Source of the DNA: Amyelois transitella
Taxonomy: Eukaryota > Arthropoda > Insecta > Lepidoptera > Pyralidae
NCBI RefSeq assembly: GCF_032362555.1
Contig: NC_083509.1
Span: 3,309,001 to 3,373,000 of the forward strand
DNA length: 64,000 bases
Direction of reading: 5' to 3'
Made by a program: the position numbers and the translations under genes. The notes below the pieces were generated by a model. The model was not told where the DNA came from, did not search any database, and saw only the letters and a program-made list of their open reading frames with translations. Each line of letters starts with the position of its first letter. The first letter of the stretch is position 1. Positions 58,169 to 64,000 of this stretch are shown piece after piece.

Positions 58169-58884
58169 TTGAAATGGTTGTCTTAATAAAGGCTTTCCCC
58201 CCATTATCCAGTTTACGTGTCACCCGTTAAGGTTTACGACTTAGGAGGTATGTGTGTGTAAGCATGAATCAGATGTACTATAATTAAGGCTTTGTATGTA
58301 GATTAAAACTGTCGGAACTGAATTTTATGTTGCGAGTGAATCCATTATGTAAGTCAAGTAATGTTTAATATAATGTTGTTAAGTTTATTTTAATAAAAAG
58401 TAAGAATAATAGAAAATATTTATATGACATACAACAGCGAATCGCTGGTCTGGTTTTGATGTAATTTTGAAGACGTATAGGATTTATTAATAGAATTTCT
58501 ATTTTTATTAATAGAAGTTTGTGGGGCATTAAAATCGGTTAAGTCGTTATAGAGACACATGCATACTTATACATATAATCACGTCTATTCTCTTGCTTCT
58601 TTTGGAGATAAGTATTCACAAATTTGTGCAAAGGTAAAAGTTTTCGAGCGGTCTAAGTTTGCGGTGAACAACTAGTTATAAAAGAATCATTATTATCTCC
58701 CAAACCTGAGTTTCACCGCTGGACCTAGGGACGTAAAGTTGACTTCGTGCACGCGGCACTCACTTTTTCTGCCATTAGGTAACTTGTTAAAAAAATGTAC
58801 AGCTTCATTCACCTCTGTTTTTACGTTTGGTATAGTCTCACTAGATATAATTGTTAACTGCGTTCGCCTGAAATAAAATGTTAC

Positions 58885-59712
58885 ATACCTACATAACGTC
58901 ACGTGAATATCCCTTGCGGGGTAGACAGAGCCAACAGTCTTCAAAAAACTGCAAGGTCACGCTGTATGGCTTACGTTATAATATGTTAGTGTCTTTTATT
59001 TTAAGTAAGCGATATACTTATACAACCAAGTTATACTAAAATTAAAAACTTTTTTCATAACATAGGGTAGGTATTAAAAAGACGAACAAGGCAAAGACAA
59101 AAAGAGTTTATGACAACCAGTCATAAAAAAAGTCTAAGTAATTAAATTAACAAATCATCCTTAGGTTTTAGAAACTGCCACGGGCGATCAAAAGTTTGGA
59201 AGTTCATCCCTAGACATTAATTTAATTTACAATTTCACGTAATACTTTATTCGTCTATCGCCGTTTAACGTGTACGTGTAAAAATATTTTGATCATCCTT
59301 TTGTAATGGAACGGTATATTTAATTAATTTGTAGGGATACGATAGCTATGATATGATAAATAGAGGGATGATGTTAAACAAGTCATTATTGTTTGTATTA
59401 TTTATCATAAATTTAATTAAAATGAACCAAGAGTAGGTAGTTTACCACATTCTTAAGTACTACCACTACCTAATATATGACATACATTGATATATTGACG
59501 TTTATATCCCATGCGGGGTAGATAGAACCAACAACTTTGTAAATGTCTTTGCAAGGCCACATTCAACTGTATACCTACTACTGTATTAAAGGGTTTATCA
59601 CTTTTGTATTACCAAATAGCTGATCGTGGCCTATCAGTCTTTTCGAAACTGTTGGCTCTGTCTGCCCCGCAAGGGATATAGACGTATAATCGTATGTATG
59701 TATGTACATTTG
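58885..59712. repeat. Three fragments of the TATG-tailed retroposon
   Basis: 58885-58975 (reverse, 'cccttgcggggtagacagag'), 59490-59570 (reverse, 'cccatgcggggtagataga') and 59620-59712 (sense, 'ctgttggctctgtctgcccc', tail 'tatgtatgtatgta'). All are partial; the DNA between them shows no gene. Confidence 0.75.
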
Positions 59713-60573
59713 AGTTATTCAAATTGATTACTAATTCAAACTTGGGCAGGTTAAATCCCGGATGATGTTTCAGTAAATGTAGCTATCAGAGAGTTAACTG
59801 ATGTCACGGTGGCCGACAGGATCTCGACAAACTTTGATTGGTTCGTGGCTACACGCTCAAGTACACGGACGCAAACTTGCCAACTAATTTATATATAATT
59901 GGAACATGTGACCTATTCACATATCCTCGGAGAGTTACATTGCGCGTGCGAGATTCAAACATGCAAAGTTATGGGATTTCGGTTCACAAGATTTGGTAAA
60001 ATTACATTTAAAAGTTTTTTTTTTATAAATTCGTTACTAATTGAACCATCAAATGTTATTTGGTTATCTGAACAAAAAAATAAAATTTTATAAAGGCTTT
60101 GATGAAAGCAAAAGTGATCTTTTCTTCGTTATATTTCATAATCCAACTAAACTATTTATTTATATATTGAAACTTTGTTGTACAAAATAAAACATAAAAG
60201 GCGGACTAATGGTAAAAGTTTTATCTACCAGACAAGAATTGGGTCTGACAGAGAACTTAAAAGTAAACGACGCCTAACAAATAAATTTAAATTAAATAAA
60301 AAGTAAAAGAATGAAAAATATGAGTGTTTTATAAAAAATATTTTTTAACTATTTTCCTCTCCAATTGCAGACTCTTATTCAAATGGTGTGGAAGGATAAT
60401 CTGGTCCGAGGAAATCTGGATTAGAAGTTCGGCTTAATTTCACTTATTCGGATTACGGTCCGATAAATATTTACATTTTAATCCGAATGGATTGGATAAC
60501 AATGAACAAAAGCATTTTGTTAGTAACCGTTCTCAGTTTATAACTGTTTGCGATACCTATAGTAACTTTTAAG

Positions 60574-60705
60574 CCTAATCCTTTTGGATTATTATTCTCA
60601 TGCTTGTGCCCCTCTGTTCGTTGAGTATTGAAGAAAGATAATCAACGAACAGACATACAGGTACAAGCATGTGAATAATAACACAAAAGAATAAGACTAA
60701 AAAAC
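60574..60705. repeat. Imperfect foldback of about 50-bp arms
   Basis: The left part ('ttattattctcatgcttgtg', 'ctctgttcgttgagtatt') and right part ('gataatcaacgaacagacat', 'acaagcatgtgaataataac') are inverted partners with a few mismatches and small gaps. The middle is about 15 nt. Confidence 0.7.
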
Positions 60706-60732
60706 TTTTTAATCCTATTATTATATAGTACC

Positions 60733-60958
60733 TACTAGCTGTCCCAGCAAACGTTGTATTGCCATATAAATAATTTTTAGTTAAAATAAAGTGTTAAGGG
60801 TGGACAACCCTTATCACTAAGGGGTATGAAAAAAGATGTTTGCCGATTCTAAGACCTACTCAATATGCTCACAAAATTTCATGAAAATCGGTCAAGCCGT
60901 TTCGGAGGAGTACGGGAGCGAACATTGTGATACGAGAATTTTATAAAGTGATATTAGG
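60733..60958 (+). repeat. Interspersed repeat, 'ctagctgtcccagcaaacgt' type
   Basis: It starts 'ctagctgtcccagcaaacg' and ends 'gaacattgtgatacgagaat'. It is the inverted partner of 50280-50490. Confidence 0.75.
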
Positions 60959-61149
60959 AAGCTGTCTTAATATCTGAATCTCACTAACAGCCTCCAGCTG
61001 TTAACATGTCCTTCGAGTTTTGTTATTGGCTCTATCTAACCCGTCAAATCGTTAACGGGGTAGATAGACGTAAAGACGAGAATCTTATAAATCGCTTCGT
61101 ACACATCGATATCTACTTTATTATATGTATTGATATTAATTATTCTAGG

Positions 61150-64000
61150 TTGTAATGAAATAGTTACCCAATTAATGCGTGGGTACCGCAATCTCGTTGA
61201 ATATTCACCAGGTGGTTGGACCGATATGTCCCATCTTTTAATTTTTATTTTTATTTACCCATATCTTTAGGTTTTTCATTCAAGGCTAGCACCATCTAGG
61301 TAGTGGCGAGGTACCTCCTTCTAAAACCTAATGCGGAAGGCCTCTTTGGTTAGCGCCTGACTGGCCACATGAGCGACAGTGTGTTGTTTTTCTTTTTAAA
61401 AAACATTATGTCAAAATCTCTAATGTCGGAATCTTCCGAATTTTTCTCTTCTCCGTTTTTTTAATTGATCTTCGACTGGAACTGTTAATTTATGAGTTTT
61501 ATTTAGTCGTTAGTCATTATACTACTTCGATTTGTGAAGTGAACATACAGACTTTTGGTGTAATCAGTGTTATTCAAGGACTTAAAATAGCCGGCCGGCA
61601 GAAACCTAGAAGCCTCCCAGAGCCCTGGTCAGCCTCACTGCGAGGATTTCTTCTGCACGGTGGATGTTGGTGAGTACTTTTAAACTGCCTAGGTTACGGT
61701 CGTCTAGCCTTGGATAATATCATATTTTTCCATTTCCTTTTTCTCATACTTTTCTTTTCGGTTACGCTCCCCGCAGGATAGGCCCTATTTACACGGGCTA
61801 TCCATTACTTTATTTGGTCCATTCGAGTACGGATACGAACTGGTTTAGGTCAATCTTTTGAAATATAGTGCGTAACTATAATTGGCACGTAAATTCCTTA
61901 GGGCGACCGCCATTTTGTTTTCCAAAGAAAGTGCATAATTATTAGCATTTTCTCATTTTAATACTATTCCATCTTTACTTAATATTATTCTCATTAGGAT
62001 AATTTATGCGTATTAGGTAGGAAATACCTAGTTGAGTATTCGTACGTAATTATTGGTACGGAAATTCGACAAAGGGATTTCACCTGTCGCCATATTATAA
62101 AATTTGTCATAATTGCATAATTTTTAGCATTTCCCTTTTACGTTATTTTCGGTTTTCTGATATTATTTCATACCGAAATAATCAATAATTATTATTTATT
62201 GGTTTTGTGAAATACCGCAAGACTTCATTTATTTCTATATAATGGCTTCATCCGACGAAATGGAGATTAATCCCGAAATTTCCCTTTTGAATTCTAAAAA
62301 ACAAATGCTTTTTTCCCGTATTAGTGATATATTTGAACTTTCAAAGAAGGTTACTAGTTACACATTAAAATCCTGTGAAAGTTTCATGGCCACGTCAGAG
62401 ACAATTGACGATATGCGTAGTGATTTTGAAAAAATAATCGATAGACTCAATTTGCTAATGCTTGAAGAGAACCCTAAATTTGTTCCTAATTATCAAGAGT
62501 TGGCCGTCTTTGACGATTTGTACTGTCGTATTAAACGTGTTCGTAATAACGTAAATGACGAAGTCAAGGTTAAGGAGCCCACGGTATCAAAATGTAACTA
62601 TAAAACTCATATAAAACTTCCTGCCGTTGAGATCCCTAGTTTCGATGGACGTACTGAGAACTGGCCTATTTTTTATGAGTCATTCAAATCTAACATACAT
62701 AATAATACTCAATTGTCAGATTCTCAGCGGGTGCAATATTTAATAGGTAAATTAACGCACAACGCCCTCAAGATCACGGCCGGAATCGTACCTACTGGCG
62801 AAACCTATAGAATAATATGGGATAGCTTAGTTAAACGATACCAAGATAAACGCACGCTAGGTGCACATTATTTGTCTAATATTTTTGATTTGAAAAATAC
62901 TTCTTATACTGCACAGAGCTTAGAGATATTCATTGAGAAATACTCTGCTTCTATTTTAGCATTAAAACAGTTAGGGATTTCGGAATTGTCTGATTTTATT
63001 TTCCTTAATTGTGCATTACGTAATTTAGACACACAATCTGTACAAGCTTTCGAGTTATCGGTACGTGAGAAAGAAATACCGTCCTCTGACGACTTAATTA
63101 CATTTATTCGTGATCAAGTTAAAATATTACAACGTTCAAATAATTTAAGCTCTAAAAATTCGAACGTCAATAAACCTCTTTCTCAGTCTTCTAATAACTC
63201 GCGTAAGAAGAATACGTACACGTTGTTGTCTCATAGTGACAACACTGTTGATTCCGTGTCACTTGAGAAATGCCCTTGTTGTCATGGCAATAAGCATGCG
63301 TTGTATCACTGTTCATCTTTCCGCAACTTAGATTCACCTAAAAGTAGATATGATTTTATTAAATCTAAGAACGGTTGTGTTAACTGTTGTGGATTAAACC
63401 ACACTGTTTCCAATTGTAATTCGTCAGCTGTTTGCGGATTATGTAACAAGCGACACCATACTTTGTTGCATTTCGATAGAGTACATAATTCTAAGCAAAA
63501 TGCTATTAAAAGCAAAACTCATTTCCAAACTTCGCAAGTCGGTAAAACTGATTCTTCATCTCGAGTCGAGTGCGCGTGTACTAGTCAGCGGCCCGCTTGT
63601 CAGGTCGTAGAGAATGTTTCGAACCTGAGTATGAACTCCGCCAGTGGCGCGCAGAACCCGCCGTATCAACCCGCCCCTGTGACGTCATCTTTGTTTACCG
63701 ATGCCGCCTCGATGTCTTTTAATGCTAAAGTGCATTCGAGCGCTATTTTGCTAGCTACGGCACAGGTCTACGCCAAGGGTAGGGATGCGAGTAAGATGTT
63801 GATTCGTTGCTTGATTGATAATGCTTCAATGAATAACCTTATAACAATCGACACTTGCAAATTATTAAACTTACCAATAATTCCATTAAGTAATTCTTTT
63901 GTTAAGGGAATTGGTATGTCAACACGTCCTATTCATGGGCATGTTGTTTTAAATATAGAGTCTCGTGTAGACAGCAAACAGTCATACCGAATTAGTGCAT
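61150..64000 (+). mobile_element. Second BEL/Pao LTR element, left part only
   Basis: The element runs off the right edge. The left boundary is uncertain, somewhere between about 61085 and 61570; a full LTR cannot be outlined without the right end. A primer-binding-like site TTTGGTCCATTCGAG at 61813-61827 is identical to the one in the 10.7-kb element. From 62242 to the window edge, one gag-pol-like frame is open: FDGRTENWPIFYESF (gag), CCHC-like knuckles CPCCHGNKHALYHC, CVNCCGLNHTVSNC and CGLCNKRHHTLLH, and the start of the protease (CLIDNASMNN). The visible part shows no break. It differs in sequence from the other BEL/Pao element, so it is a different lineage of the same family; its age cannot be judged here. 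Confidence 0.9.

Overview
The window is a piece of a lepidopteran (moth or butterfly) nuclear genome. The evidence is AT-rich DNA, short GT-AG introns, typical insect housekeeping genes, and repeats with the style of Lepidoptera: short retroposons ending in (TATG)n or (CATA)n, tRNA-derived SINEs, and interspersed repeats ending in 'gacgaagtcgcgggc'-like motifs. No prokaryotic feature, CRISPR array or complete tRNA/rRNA gene was seen.

Layout. 1-3 kb: last three coding exons of an unidentified coiled-coil gene (+), with a perfect 112-bp palindrome in its intron. 3.6-19.9 kb (-): the whole Gemin5 gene, 18 coding exons that join in frame to 1329 codons; intron 5 carries a young BEL/Pao LTR element (10742-17106) in antisense. 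20.7-23.3 kb (+): FAM50/XAP5. 23.6-26.2 kb (-): dehydrodolichyl diphosphate synthase (DHDDS). 26.7-27.8 kb (+): RTRAF (C14orf166/hCLE). 29.0-29.6 kb (-): Tim8. 30.2-33.9 kb (-): ADAL/MAPDA-type deaminase. 33.9-37.2 kb (+): aspartylglucosaminidase. 38.0-41.2 kb: a decayed duplicate of the ribosomal protein S2 locus whose second intron, with both exon edges, is amplified six times in tandem. 41.4-42.2 kb: TTAA-flanked MITE. 42.8-45.1 kb (+): the intact RpS2 gene, with a 723-bp hAT-type element just upstream of its first exon. 46.3-47.1 kb (-): RNA polymerase I/III subunit RPAC2. 47.2-61 kb: no gene recognised, but dense in repeats. About 61.1-64 kb: left part of a second BEL/Pao element running off the window.

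The genes are a housekeeping cluster in alternating head-to-head and tail-to-tail pairs: Gemin5/FAM50, DHDDS/RTRAF and ADAL/AGA share divergent upstream regions, while FAM50/DHDDS, RTRAF/Tim8 and RpS2/RPAC2 converge. They do not form a pathway, though several serve RNA metabolism (Gemin5, FAM50, RTRAF, RPAC2, RpS2). The least ordinary structures are the RpS2 duplicate with its intron array, the hAT insertion in the RpS2 promoter, and several near-perfect palindromes. Exon boundaries were derived by hand from splice consensus, frame continuity and family knowledge; no alignment or expression data were available.
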